Positions 45,009-53,479 of a DNA stretch of 64,000 bases are shown here, one piece after another. The stretch is from the NCBI GenBank assembly GCA_020051175.1, contig JAGVJJ010000011.1:16257-80256 (forward strand), written 5' to 3'. The DNA comes from Bacteroidia bacterium. GTDB taxonomy: Bacteria > Bacteroidota > Bacteroidia > 2-12-FULL-35-15. Made by a program: the position numbers and the translations under genes. Each line of letters begins with the position of its first letter. The stretch's first letter is position 1. The notes under the pieces were generated by a model. The model saw nothing but the letters and a program-made list of their open reading frames with translations. It ran no database searches and was not told the DNA's origin.

Positions 45009-45551
45009 CTATACAACATTTGAATAAATCATCTTCTGCGGATCAACTTTTGCACCTGAAGGATCAGTAAGGGTAAAATGTAAATGTGGCCCTGTACTCT
45101 TTCCGGTACTGCCTGATAAGCCAATAACATCACCTTGTTTTATTTTATCGCCTTTCTTAACCAGCTGCTTGGAAAGGTGTGCGTAGCCGGTTTTATAGCC
45201 ATTATCATGCTTAATGATAACCTGGTTTCCACCATCACCTACTGAAGTAACTGCATCCACAATACCCGGCATTGGACTTTTAATAGGAGTATTTAACGCA
45301 ACAGCTAAGTCAATTCCATTGTGAAAGGCATTTTGCTTGCCTGTTTTGGGATCGGTACGATATCCGAACTTGCTTGTAATCTTAGCAACTACCGGGCGAA
45401 GCCAGCTTTGGGCTTTTTCTGCGGCATCTTCAGCAAGCTCTTTTATTTTTTTCCTGTTCCTGTGAACGAGGACACCAATGGTAATTAAACTGGCTGTTAT
45501 CCCAAGTCCCCAATAAATTTGTTTGCGAGTAATCTTCATCGTAAATTTCAT
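45009..45551 (-). CDS. Membrane-anchored M23 peptidase
   Basis: 180 residues. N-terminal membrane segment (IYWGLGITASLITIGVLV, residues ~9-27), basic linker, then the LytM/M23 domain with zinc ligands in FHNGID (His-x3-Asp) and PHLHF (His-x-His). Cuts peptide cross-links of peptidoglycan. Overlaps the GH108 gene by 4 bp (ATGA). Such membrane-bound hydrolases are carried in virions of membrane-containing phages for entry, and are also used for lysis. Confidence 0.93.
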   Translation of the reverse strand: MKFTMKITRKQIYWGLGITASLITIGVLVHRNRKKIKELAEDAAEKAQSWLRPVVAKITSKFGYRTDPKTGKQNAFHNGIDLAVALNTPIKSPMPGIVDAVTSVGDGGNQVIIKHDNGYKTGYAHLSKQLVKKGDKIKQGDVIGLSGSTGKSTGPHLHFTLTDPSGAKVDPQKMIYSNVV

Positions 45552-46252
45552 TTTTTTACATGCTTAGTAGCAAGCGACTTCTTTTTTACCAAATGTCTTA
45601 TCAGAAAAAAAGCTCCTATTCCCAAAGCAATCACTGTTATTCCTATCACAACTCCACCTTTATGTTCCTTTACTACTTCTTCCGCATCAGAGAAAAATCC
45701 TGTTGAATACATGGCAACTATTTTCGCCATCCGGTTTAAATAGCCTTTTTCATAAGTAAGCCCTTTGAAAAAACTCTTTCTGATATCCGATAAGACGGTA
45801 AAGAATTTATTATCTGGAAGACTGTTTATCTTTTCGACCTCGTTATCCGACAGCTCAAAGGACTTGTATTCCTGAACAGTACCAGCGCCCATCAATTTAT
45901 TAATGGCCTGACGAGTATGAAGTGGCCCGTAACTACCGGAACCATATACGCTGTCAAATACCAAGTGTGCAACAGGCTGGCTTTTAATTTTATCTCCCTG
46001 AACAGCATCCCAAAATTTTGTTTTTGCAATCTTCTGTGCAAGTTCAGGAGTGAGATTTTTAATTTCTTCAACAGTCGGGCATCGCTGAAAATAGTCGCCA
46101 TAGGCAATAGCCGAAATACCAAACTTTGTTCCGATTAGTTTGCTGCCAGGCTTTCCTTTGGCAGGACAATAATTAGCAGAATCATTTGCTAACTGCTGAT
46201 ACCCACCTTCAAACCCTTTTGTACCCTTCCATATTGGAGTGAAGCTACCCAT
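45548..46252 (-). CDS. GH108 peptidoglycan hydrolase with C-terminal membrane anchor
   Basis: 234 residues from the ATG at 46252 (MGSFTPIWKGTKGFEGGY). An ATG 17 codons earlier is rejected because a small gene is encoded there. GH108 domain with catalytic Glu in KGFEGG, then TKFGISAIAY, and the peptidoglycan-binding part VFDSVYGSGSYGPLHTRQAINKLM. A membrane helix (VVIGITVIALGIGAFFLI) lies near the C-terminus, so it acts while anchored. Start overlaps the upstream small gene. Confidence 0.9.
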   Translation of the reverse strand: MGSFTPIWKGTKGFEGGYQQLANDSANYCPAKGKPGSKLIGTKFGISAIAYGDYFQRCPTVEEIKNLTPELAQKIAKTKFWDAVQGDKIKSQPVAHLVFDSVYGSGSYGPLHTRQAINKLMGAGTVQEYKSFELSDNEVEKINSLPDNKFFTVLSDIRKSFFKGLTYEKGYLNRMAKIVAMYSTGFFSDAEEVVKEHKGGVVIGITVIALGIGAFFLIRHLVKKKSLATKHVKK

Positions 46253-46385
46253 TGTCCTTTTCTTTACACTTGCATTCTTTTTCTTTAGGAGCAAAGCGAT
46301 CATATAAATTAAGGATCGTGCTTGCAGTTATGGCAAGCAGAAATAATGTGTAAAGGACTTTCATCCCTTTGCTTTGGTCATTCAT
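46245..46385 (-). CDS. Tiny single-pass membrane protein (46 aa)
   Basis: 46 codons, with overlaps of 8 bp at both ends: its ATG overlaps the upstream stop and its stop overlaps the GH108 ATG. Product: MNDQSKGMKV, a membrane segment (LYTLFLLAITASTILNLY), and a charged end with CKCK. This fits the small-membrane-protein style of the block. Confidence 0.6.
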   Translation of the reverse strand: MNDQSKGMKVLYTLFLLAITASTILNLYDRFAPKEKECKCKEKDNG

Positions 46386-46734
46386 GCTCTTGTGTTTTTG
46401 ATAGTTCCTTTAATTGATTGCGTAGCTGTTCGTTTTCTTTCTCTACGTGATCTACTTTCTTTTCCAGCTCAACAATTCGTTCACGCTGGCTCTCGATCTG
46501 TTTCTCCAGCTCTTTGTTTTCTTCAGCAACGGCTTCCAGTTCTTTTACTCTTTTTTCAAGCGTTTGCGACCATTGAATCCAGTTCTCAGAGATTTGTTTT
46601 TCCGATTGTGCATTCAGGTTTCTGATCTCAGCGGATTGTTTTCTATTATCCGAGCGGAAACGGATCAGCAGTTCTACCAATTTCCAAAAACCGGTTGCGC
46701 TGAATAGTATGGCTATTAGTTTTATATAATCCAT
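46378..46734 (-). CDS. Membrane-anchored coiled-coil protein
   Basis: 118 residues. Short N-terminal membrane segment (IKLIAILFSATGFWKLVELLI), then a long heptad-rich Glu/Lys coiled coil from residue 35 to the end. Layout resembles small phage inner-membrane proteins of i-spanin type, or a virion membrane protein. No family recognised. Confidence 0.65.
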   Translation of the reverse strand: MDYIKLIAILFSATGFWKLVELLIRFRSDNRKQSAEIRNLNAQSEKQISENWIQWSQTLEKRVKELEAVAEENKELEKQIESQRERIVELEKKVDHVEKENEQLRNQLKELSKTQEHE

Positions 46735-46745
46735 TTTATTAAGGT

Positions 46746-48032
46746 TTAAGGCGTTTCATAATCAATTTCGAGTGTCCAGTGTCCGGCAATAGCGATACTG
46801 CTTCCCAATGCGCTTAAATTGGTGAATTTGGTAAGGTAAGTTCCGTTGCCAATGGTGAGGTTCTTTACATCATCTTCCACATATCGGAAGAAGGTGATCT
46901 GACCTGGTCCTAACTGGAGTTTGGTTGTTACGTTCAGATAATTGCTGAAGGGACTGCCGTCCCGCTGCATGGCGAAATTTCCGCTGTCAAAGCTGTTTGG
47001 ATTATTTACATCCAAATTCCTGATATATCCTTCCCAGGACAACGAGGCCTGCCGTATAGTAGATCCTGCCGGAATACCGGTTACAGGTATAATACCGAAA
47101 TGATACTCTGCTGCCCCGGCTGACAATACCTCTGATTCAGGAAGTGAATCGGATTGAAAACGAATTTGTGTTCTCATCTTGGTTCTGCTGTTTAAAAATG
47201 TTATGAGCTTTAATGGCGTAATGAATTTGGTATCATCTAATCCTGATGTTACTTCTGCTTGTGTCGCTATCCGGGCAATTCCTGCAAGCGCAGTTGTTGC
47301 TTGTACCAGGTTTCCTTGTATCACATTCCATGATGCTCCTGTTGTGAGTTCATTGCCTCCGAGATTATCCGCTCTGCAATAGATCACATCACGCACCTGT
47401 ACATCTGTTCCGCCTGGACCTCCAATTTTTCCTGCAATGCTTGCAGTGTAGGCATCTCCTTTTTGTCCTGCGGGATAATTTGGATTAAGAGAACAATCAA
47501 TTAATCCTTTGTCTTCCCAAAGTCCGGTAACCTTATCGGCTACATACTGTGCGAGTTTTTGAGGCGTAACTGCTCTTTGATTGTCCACGCCCTCATTGAC
47601 TTCGGCCTGTGTAGCAATTTCAATCATTCCCATTACTGTTTCCGAAGCAATGGGAAAAACGATCAGCGGAGGCGTTACATGATTAGCGAGTTGGAAAAAT
47701 TGACCATCATACACCAGCAGGTAAACTTTTCCAACGACAAGATCCTTGGAAGAAAGATTAACTAACGTGTCTTCAACGATCTTTTTGATGATAACTTCTC
47801 CCTTGTTATTTACATTCAGTGTTGCACTGTCTTCATTGGTAATATTGAAAATAACATTCAAGGGCATTCCGGTACGGTATTGCGTAATAGGAGGGGTAAG
47901 CGTTACAGTGTACTTATTTGCTTCCTGACTATCCGCAATACCATGTCCACCGAGAGAATGTTCAATCGGGAAATCTCCTAATAGCTTAACATTATTGAGA
48001 TTAAGATCGCTGTCATATCCGCCACCTGCCAT
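46746..48032 (-). CDS. Fibre-like protein 2 (phage receptor-binding type)
   Basis: 428 residues. N-terminal attachment domain (1-130, GGGYDSDLNLN, GDFPIEHSLGGHGIA) shared with the larger paralogue upstream. Two stalk repeats with the pattern IATQAEVN-x-GVD-x-x-x-x-x-TPLKL and an inserted WEDKGLI...NPNYPAGQKGDAY...DVQVRDVIYC module. Unique C-terminal tip of about 150 residues, rich in beta-strand. A receptor-binding fibre or spike is the best reading. Confidence 0.8.
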   Translation of the reverse strand: MAGGGYDSDLNLNNVKLLGDFPIEHSLGGHGIADSQEANKYTVTLTPPITQYRTGMPLNVIFNITNEDSATLNVNNKGEVIIKKIVEDTLVNLSSKDLVVGKVYLLVYDGQFFQLANHVTPPLIVFPIASETVMGMIEIATQAEVNEGVDNQRAVTPQKLAQYVADKVTGLWEDKGLIDCSLNPNYPAGQKGDAYTASIAGKIGGPGGTDVQVRDVIYCRADNLGGNELTTGASWNVIQGNLVQATTALAGIARIATQAEVTSGLDDTKFITPLKLITFLNSRTKMRTQIRFQSDSLPESEVLSAGAAEYHFGIIPVTGIPAGSTIRQASLSWEGYIRNLDVNNPNSFDSGNFAMQRDGSPFSNYLNVTTKLQLGPGQITFFRYVEDDVKNLTIGNGTYLTKFTNLSALGSSIAIAGHWTLEIDYETP

Positions 48033-48046
48033 TGTTTTTCAATTTT

Positions 48047-49750
48047 TTAGGATGGTGGTTGCGTTGGGTGAAACTCTAATGGGAATTTTGCAACGTAAGG
48101 ATTGATATTGAAAAGCAACTCATCATTCGCATCATTGAATGTTCCAAACAATGATACCCTGCCATTGCTATCAATACTATACATAAACCGTTGTCCCTGG
48201 TTGCTCAGTAATATCCCAGAAAAGCCCGGACCTCCATTCACAGGTTTTGGAAAATTCAATACATGGGTTGCAACTACCGCAGGAACAATACTCGGTTTAA
48301 ACCTGAAATCTCTTACCACAACAAGGTTTCCGTTTATGATGGCAATTTGATTTCTTCCCGGAGTAAAATTGAAATTGGGATTAACGTTTGCTACCGGGAG
48401 CAAAAAGATAGATTCACGATTGATATAATTATTTAATCTTACTTGTAATTTCAGAGGTGTGATAATACGGGTGTCGTCCACACCTGCATCAGCTTCGGCT
48501 TGTGTAGCAATTTCTGCTATACCTTTGATAACTTCAGTAGCCTGTTGTACAACTGCATTTAACAGCGTGGTCAATTTGAGCGGAGATACATAGCTTGTAT
48601 CATCTGCTCCTGCATTTACTTCCGCCTGAGTTGCACGTTCTGAAATTCCTGCTTGAACTTCGGTAGCAAGCTGTGATGCAAACCAGGTAACTAATTTTAA
48701 AGGAGTGATATGTCTTAGATCATCCACACCTGCATTTACTTCAGCTTGTGTTGCCCGTTCGGAAATACCGGCCTGTGCTTCGGTTGCAAGTTGAGCAGCA
48801 AACCATGTTATAAGTTTTAATGGAGTAAGAAATTTGGTATTATTTACTCCAGCCGTAATTTCTGCCTGTGAAGCAATTTGAGCAAAACCCGCAATGGATT
48901 CAGTCGCCTGAACTAAATTCGATTGAATAATATTCCATGCAAAGCCTGCTGTTTCTTTATCGCCTCCGGGATTGTTCTGAGTACAATAAATAACATCCCT
49001 TACCTGTACATCGTCTCCAAATAAACCACCTATTTTACCAGCTACGCTGATCGTGTAAGCATCCCCAACCTGACCAGCCGGATAGTTTGGATTGGTTGAA
49101 GCATTTATCAATCCCTTATCTTCCCATAAGCCAGTGAGCTTATCGGCAACGTATGCTGAGAGTTTGGCTGGGGTAACGAATTTTGAATTATCCTCACCGT
49201 CATTTACTTCAGCCTGGCTTGCGATCATGGATATCCCCGGAACAGCTTCGGTAGCAACTTTGGTTAAGAACCAATTTGTAAGTTTTAAAGCGGTGATGTG
49301 TCTTTCATCATCCACTCCAGCATTCATTTCTCCCTGCGTAACCCTCTCTGATACACCGGGAGCAATTTCGCTGGCCATCGGAAGCGGAGAGTTATCGTCC
49401 AGGTTCACGACCTGGAATACTGCTCCATCATAAATTAAAATATACTCCTGATTAGCCTTCAGATCATTCGGGTCAACATCCACCAGGTTGTTATCAACTA
49501 TCTTTTTAATTGGAACGTTGCCTTTCCCGTTCACATTGATAAGTGATGCGCCTGTATTTGAATTTTGGAACTTTACTTCCAGTCTTTGTCCATCGCGATA
49601 TTGCGACAGAGGCGGGTTAAGTGTAAGTACATAGCCATTTATTCCGGTGGCAATCCCGTATCCACCAAGCAAATGCTCAGCAGGAAAATCCCCAACGTAG
49701 TTAATGCCATTGAGATTTACGTCACTTTGATAACCTCCTATGAAGCTCAT
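48047..49750 (-). CDS. Fibre-like protein 1 with repeated stalk
   Basis: 567 residues. N-terminal module as in the neighbour (GGYQSDVNLNGI, GDFPAEHLLGGYGIA). Six stalk repeats of about 40 residues with (I/V)(A/T)(T/S)QAE(V/I/M), D-D, and PLKL; the insert WEDKGLI...DVQVRDVIYC interrupts between repeats 2 and 3. A different C-terminal tip of about 130 residues (NFTPGRNQIAIINGNLVVV). N-terminus conserved and tips divergent: typical of fibres that exchange receptor specificity. Confidence 0.82.
   Translation of the reverse strand: MSFIGGYQSDVNLNGINYVGDFPAEHLLGGYGIATGINGYVLTLNPPLSQYRDGQRLEVKFQNSNTGASLINVNGKGNVPIKKIVDNNLVDVDPNDLKANQEYILIYDGAVFQVVNLDDNSPLPMASEIAPGVSERVTQGEMNAGVDDERHITALKLTNWFLTKVATEAVPGISMIASQAEVNDGEDNSKFVTPAKLSAYVADKLTGLWEDKGLINASTNPNYPAGQVGDAYTISVAGKIGGLFGDDVQVRDVIYCTQNNPGGDKETAGFAWNIIQSNLVQATESIAGFAQIASQAEITAGVNNTKFLTPLKLITWFAAQLATEAQAGISERATQAEVNAGVDDLRHITPLKLVTWFASQLATEVQAGISERATQAEVNAGADDTSYVSPLKLTTLLNAVVQQATEVIKGIAEIATQAEADAGVDDTRIITPLKLQVRLNNYINRESIFLLPVANVNPNFNFTPGRNQIAIINGNLVVVRDFRFKPSIVPAVVATHVLNFPKPVNGGPGFSGILLSNQGQRFMYSIDSNGRVSLFGTFNDANDELLFNINPYVAKFPLEFHPTQPPS
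48470..48900. repeat. 120-bp tandem repeats in the fibre gene
   Basis: The stalk units of the fibre gene at 48047-49750 are near-identical in DNA: the segment around 48611 recurs 120 bp later at 48731, with related copies near 48485 and 48852. Such in-frame repeats can expand or contract by recombination. Confidence 0.65.
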
Positions 49751-49772
49751 GGTAATTTATTTTAAAATATTC

Positions 49773-50192
49773 TTACTTTACAATGGCTACTACGCTTATT
49801 ACGAAGAAGCCTAAAGCAAACAGGCGCTTTTGCCAGCGTTCACCCTTTAATTTCTTTTCGGTTTGCTGCACTTTTAAATGGAGGTCGCCAATTATTGTCT
49901 CCTGATTGAGGATGATTGTTTGTTGGTTCTCCGTTTTCATTTTCATTATCAACAATGAACTGTCGTTAACGGCTTCCAACTGATGGAGCAGCTCAATTTC
50001 GCTTTCAGTTTGCATCAATACAGAATCACAATACCGACTGTTCTCCAAGTGCTTTGCAATGACTTTGCTTTGCGGTATGGTAAAGCAGAAAACGGTGTCC
50101 TTATTTTGTACCTGTACTTTCGGTGTTAAACTTTGAGAAGAAACCGAAAAGCTCATCGTTAGTAAGAGAATCAATGGCGTTAATCTTTTCAT
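49773..50192 (-). CDS. Signal-peptide coiled-coil protein (spanin-like)
   Basis: 139 residues. Signal peptide (MKRLTPLILLLTMSFSVSSQ), coiled-coil centre with many Gln/Glu, and a C-terminal membrane helix (LFALGFFVISVVAIVK). Its start overlaps the previous gene by 92 bp in another frame, as is common for Rz/Rz1 pairs. Function as part of outer-membrane disruption is inferred from layout only. Confidence 0.6.
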   Translation of the reverse strand: MKRLTPLILLLTMSFSVSSQSLTPKVQVQNKDTVFCFTIPQSKVIAKHLENSRYCDSVLMQTESEIELLHQLEAVNDSSLLIMKMKTENQQTIILNQETIIGDLHLKVQQTEKKLKGERWQKRLFALGFFVISVVAIVK

Positions 50193-50457
50193 GCTGTTTA
50201 GTTTTAAGTTGTAAAATGGTTTGTTGTATGCCGGACATTCTTTCCTGAAGGCTATCTGCCCTCATTTGAAAGGATAGATATTTCTCATCCATCACTTTGT
50301 TGTTTTCCCTGAGTGAATCGTTCTCCGTTTTCAGGCGTTTTGTGTTTGCCCCGCATTCCTTCTCACTGTCCTTGCATGGAATTTTCAGTTCTATCGCTAC
50401 GTACAGTGCGAAGCAGACAAATACAAGAATGGAGATTATAACATTACTGCTTTTCAT
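50101..50457 (-). CDS. N-anchored coiled-coil protein (i-spanin-like)
   Basis: 118 residues. Membrane segment at residues 7-24 (IISILVFVCFALYVAIEL) and a coiled coil (residues 40-95). Type II topology with periplasmic coiled coil matches inner-membrane spanins. Overlaps the gene at 49773 by 92 bp. Confidence 0.6.
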   Translation of the reverse strand: MKSSNVIISILVFVCFALYVAIELKIPCKDSEKECGANTKRLKTENDSLRENNKVMDEKYLSFQMRADSLQERMSGIQQTILQLKTKQHEKINAIDSLTNDELFGFFSKFNTESTGTK

Positions 50458-50749
50458 TTTCCGTTTTTGTTTCGCTTTCCGTTTTTGTTTCTTTTACAGG
50501 TTCTTCCTTTACCGTCTGTTCTTTCACAGGCTTTTCCTCTGCAACTTTATCGGTTGCTGTAATGATTTCATTTTCGTTAAAGGGAAGTTGATCTTTCGGC
50601 TGTTGAGTTTTTCTCAACGCATGAAGTTCATTGGCGATTTGAATAAGAATGTAGGCGTTCAGAACCAAAGCGCCAGCAATGGCGAGACCGATGAAAACCA
50701 CATCACCTCTCAGACCTGTTATTTGGGATTGTACTCTAAAATTGCTCAT
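50444..50749 (-). CDS. Single-pass membrane protein with Lys/Glu-rich tail
   Basis: 101 residues. Membrane segment at about 16-38 (VVFIGLAIAGALVLNAYILIQIA), then a tail of KEEPVKETKTES-type repeats. No family recognised. Overlaps its downstream neighbour by 14 bp. Confidence 0.6.
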   Translation of the reverse strand: MSNFRVQSQITGLRGDVVFIGLAIAGALVLNAYILIQIANELHALRKTQQPKDQLPFNENEIITATDKVAEEKPVKEQTVKEEPVKETKTESETKTENEKQ

Positions 50750-50750
50750 G

Positions 50751-51140
50751 TTATTTCGATTGATTTAGTTTTTGTAATTGATCTTCGTTCAGGAAATGTT
50801 TGGAAATAGATTCCGGTAAGCCATGTTTCGCCAGCCAATAGAGTAAGGCTTCAACCATAAACTTGTGGAATACCAGGGCGAAAATGAATGACTGAAACAG
50901 GTTTTCAATCTGCTGTAACTTATAGCCACGCATGAAATACAATCCCGCTCCGTACAATACGCCAACAATGATTACCCGGTAACGGGTGCGGGTGTGCGTA
51001 CCGGTGACTTTCTGCAAACCCTCCTTTACTTTGTAATGGTTAAGACCATAGCAGATAATAATAAAGGTGATAATGTATGGCCAGTCGAGAGAGGTCATGT
51101 AATTTTGAATGTGTGAAATGATTTGTGTTAGTGTTTCCAT
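50751..51140 (-). CDS. Holin-like membrane protein
   Basis: 129 residues, three predicted membrane segments (IITFIIICYGLNHY; VIIVGVLYGAGLYF; FIFALVFHKFMVEALLYWL) and a charged C-terminus (HFLNEDQLQKLNQSK). Size and layout fit a class I holin, which makes holes in the inner membrane for lysis timing. No holin family can be named with certainty. Confidence 0.6.
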   Translation of the reverse strand: METLTQIISHIQNYMTSLDWPYIITFIIICYGLNHYKVKEGLQKVTGTHTRTRYRVIIVGVLYGAGLYFMRGYKLQQIENLFQSFIFALVFHKFMVEALLYWLAKHGLPESISKHFLNEDQLQKLNQSK

Positions 51141-51165
51141 GTTATGATTTTTTATTCGTTAGTAA

Positions 51166-51525
51166 TCAGTTTGGTTTTTCCGAAAAAGAAATAATCCCCT
51201 CAACTGCTTTCAGATCAACTTTCTCAGGGATCTTCTTTTCATTCAGTTTTGCAAGCAGTGGTTCTGTTTCCTCTTTGGGTGCGCTTGCAAGCACTTTGGA
51301 TGAATAGCTCATCAATTTCTTTACTTCCCACAGGTAGAGCTTGTCAAGTTCCTCTTTGAGTTTCTTAACAACACCTTCAGATAATTCCTTCTTTTGTTTT
51401 TTCGCTTCTTCCACCCACGATTTCACCAGCTTGTTAATGAACATGGATTTCACCTGGGAATAAGTCAGGTAAATTGTTCCAGCTGTCAGCGATATGGAAA
51501 AAACGGCTATAAGTGCTTTCTTCAT
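51166..51525 (-). CDS. N-anchored helical membrane protein
   Basis: 119 residues: membrane helix at 4-22 (ALIAVFSISLTAGTIYLTY), then amphipathic helices rich in Lys/Glu (VEEAKKQKKELSEGVVKKLKEEL). No family recognised. Its promoter region is not visible; it follows the next gene by 14 bp. Confidence 0.6.
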   Translation of the reverse strand: MKKALIAVFSISLTAGTIYLTYSQVKSMFINKLVKSWVEEAKKQKKELSEGVVKKLKEELDKLYLWEVKKLMSYSSKVLASAPKEETEPLLAKLNEKKIPEKVDLKAVEGIISFSEKPN

Positions 51526-51539
51526 TTTAATACTCTCCT

Positions 51540-51752
51540 TTATGTTTTGCTTGTGAACATTGATTTAATCATGTAGTAAGTGGCGGTGCTTAATCCGGTA
51601 GCAACCACTATCGCAGCCACAAACTTGAATATAGTATCGTTCGTGAGCGTAATTTTTACATCGGTACGTAAGCCTTCATCACCAAAAGTGTTATCGAGAT
51701 ACTTTTTCAGCAACCCTTTTTTCTGTTCTTTATCCTGTGTTGTCTCTGCCAT
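51540..51752 (-). CDS. Tail-anchored membrane protein
   Basis: 70 residues with hydrophilic N-terminus and one C-terminal membrane helix (IFKFVAAIVVATGLSTATYYMI). TAATG overlap (1 bp) with the upstream gene, so translationally coupled. No family recognised. Confidence 0.6.
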   Translation of the reverse strand: MAETTQDKEQKKGLLKKYLDNTFGDEGLRTDVKITLTNDTIFKFVAAIVVATGLSTATYYMIKSMFTSKT

Positions 51753-52297
51753 TATTTTTTAGTTTTTGGTGGTTCAGCCACACGGTATTGTGGTAGCTTC
51801 TTCACAATTTCAAGTACTTCACCAACTTCTTCTTTGCTCAATCTGCCCTTCAAATCATCAATAAGGTTAATCTTGTCTCCTTTCGGATCATAGTAATATT
51901 GGTAAGCAACCTGTGATACCTGCACCTGGTCTTTCAGCGCACGGAAAACACTTTTGATTTTGTTCTCGTCATCGTCAAACACTCCCCAGGAATCCCGGAT
52001 GTCTTTAGCGAATGATTTTGCGCTTGCTACAGTGAGCATATACATCGGTTTTTTGATTTTCTTTCCGATGTTTTCCCAATAGCGCATATCAAAAGCATTA
52101 CTTTCTACCAGTCCAACCGTATCAGGTGCAATGTCTCTTTGCAACTCGCTGAAGAAAGCAATGGCTTTCTGATCTCTTTTTCTTCGCTTGGCGTTGAACA
52201 CAGCAACCCCGATCCACACTCCGACAACGGTTACTACACCACCGATAATGAGAACCTTCGTATTGTTCTGTGCTATTCTGATTGCGGTTGCTTTCAT
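51752..52297 (-). CDS. Membrane-anchored protein with an annexin-like repeat
   Basis: 181 residues. Membrane helix at 14-33 (KVLIIGGVVTVVGVWIGVAV), basic stop-transfer, then residues 92-169 follow the annexin-repeat pattern: A-x-x-F-A-x-x-I, W-G-V-x-DDE-x-x-I, QV-x-x-x-A-Y-x-x-x-Y, D-D-L-x-x-x-L, E-x-x-E-V-L. In eukaryotic annexins this fold binds lipid with Ca2+; the GxGT loop is not conserved here. Could give virion-membrane binding. Overlaps upstream by 4 bp. Confidence 0.65.
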   Translation of the reverse strand: MKATAIRIAQNNTKVLIIGGVVTVVGVWIGVAVFNAKRRKRDQKAIAFFSELQRDIAPDTVGLVESNAFDMRYWENIGKKIKKPMYMLTVASAKSFAKDIRDSWGVFDDDENKIKSVFRALKDQVQVSQVAYQYYYDPKGDKINLIDDLKGRLSKEEVGEVLEIVKKLPQYRVAEPPKTKK

Positions 52298-52728
52298 TTG
52301 AGTAAAGAAGCCGCCCTCCCTTGCGGTGTTAACATTGCGACATCAGATGCAGAAGTATTCTTAGCTACTTTGACAATAGCATACAGAATAGCAGCGATTA
52401 CCGCAGTCAATACAATCGGTACTCCGTAGGTAAGTACTTTGGTAATCCCTTTACCAAGACCCATGATGCTGCCTCCAAGATCCGCTGCGGAAGCAACGGC
52501 TGCTGTGGCCAGGTTGGTAACATCAATATCCTGCTTCTTGAAAAAAGCATTGAAGTCCGGGCGTGTCGTACACGAAGCTGTTGAACCATTCACCTGCCAG
52601 GTTTTCAGCCAAATGGTTTTCGCATTTTCAGCACCGAACTTTTCCTCCAGTTTTTTGAAATAGCTGATCCACTCTGAGCATTCAGAGCTTTTCTCCGGGA
52701 TAATGATGTCTTGTATGATAATGGCCAT
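52294..52728 (-). CDS. Small protein with C-terminal membrane segment
   Basis: 144 residues. Soluble N-half with conserved-looking CSEWISYFKKLEEKFGAENAKTIW, then Ala/Gly-rich stretch (TAAVASAADLGGSIMGLGKGI) and a membrane helix (VLTAVIAAILYAIVKV). No family recognised. 4-bp overlap with the downstream gene. Confidence 0.6.
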   Translation of the reverse strand: MAIIIQDIIIPEKSSECSEWISYFKKLEEKFGAENAKTIWLKTWQVNGSTASCTTRPDFNAFFKKQDIDVTNLATAAVASAADLGGSIMGLGKGITKVLTYGVPIVLTAVIAAILYAIVKVAKNTSASDVAMLTPQGRAASLLK

Positions 52729-52733
52729 TCCGT

Positions 52734-52922
52734 TTACTTTAAAATATTCTCTACTTCCTTTTGCATTTCTTTAGGTTGAAGGGTTGGCAGGTTCTCCTGG
52801 ATAAATTTTCCCAACGCCTTTCGGACTTTCACTTCACGCTCTCTTGCCTGATTTTTGGCAAGAGTGGTGTAGATCTCTCTGCCAATCCATACACCCGCAG
52901 CGAGTATAAGTACCGTTCTCAT
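52734..52922 (-). CDS. Small N-anchored membrane protein
   Basis: 62 residues. Short membrane segment at the start (VLILAAGVWIGREIYTTL) followed by a charged helix (REREVKVRKALGKFI). ATGA overlap with the amidase gene upstream. No family recognised. Confidence 0.55.
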   Translation of the reverse strand: MRTVLILAAGVWIGREIYTTLAKNQAREREVKVRKALGKFIQENLPTLQPKEMQKEVENILK

Positions 52923-53479
52923 GCTTCAGCTTCAGTAGAGTTTGTTTCTGTTGACACTTTGGCAACTTCTTCTGTACTCACAACTGCTTTGTTGTATATG
53001 TTTGCTTCAGATACACGAATGGAGCGCAGCCAATCTCCCACATGGAAACTTGGACAGGCTTTGCCGTTTGCATTAGGAGCTTCGTTGTGGCCCAATACTA
53101 CAATGCGCGGATGACGTTTAATCATAAACTTCACGTACACTTTCAGTGTGTCCAGTTGTTCTTTTGTGCGGGTATCCTTTGCTTTTTTGTTCTCAGCATC
53201 CATACCGCCTGCGTAAACAATGTGGCGGGCATTGCCGTTCAATCCAACAACACCGTTGCTGATTTCCCATTGGTCAACAAAGTCGTCTGTATTGTATGGA
53301 ATGATGTTTACAAGATCTCCGTTGAGATATACCATGTCCGCATAGCCGGGACGGTTCCAGCCACGTCCGCCCAGGTGAACGGGGTTGGTGTGCCAGCGAA
53401 TGATGTCTTCTTTGCTTACGTTTCTGCCTTCAGGCGTTGCTGTGCAGTGAATTACCAGGTAGTTTAATTTGTTGTTCAT
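52919..53479 (-). CDS. N-acetylmuramoyl-L-alanine amidase (type 2)
   Basis: 186 residues. Zinc ligands in VIHCTAT (His), GHNEAP (His) and ACPSF (Cys); WHTNPVHLGGRGWNRPGYADMV is the classic segment after the first strand. Cuts between the glycan and stem peptide of peptidoglycan; together with GH108 and M23 it gives three complementary cleavages. Overlaps the 3' end of the 659-residue gene by 50 bp. About 30 C-terminal residues are low-complexity. Confidence 0.9.
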   Translation of the reverse strand: MNNKLNYLVIHCTATPEGRNVSKEDIIRWHTNPVHLGGRGWNRPGYADMVYLNGDLVNIIPYNTDDFVDQWEISNGVVGLNGNARHIVYAGGMDAENKKAKDTRTKEQLDTLKVYVKFMIKRHPRIVVLGHNEAPNANGKACPSFHVGDWLRSIRVSEANIYNKAVVSTEEVAKVSTETNSTEAEA

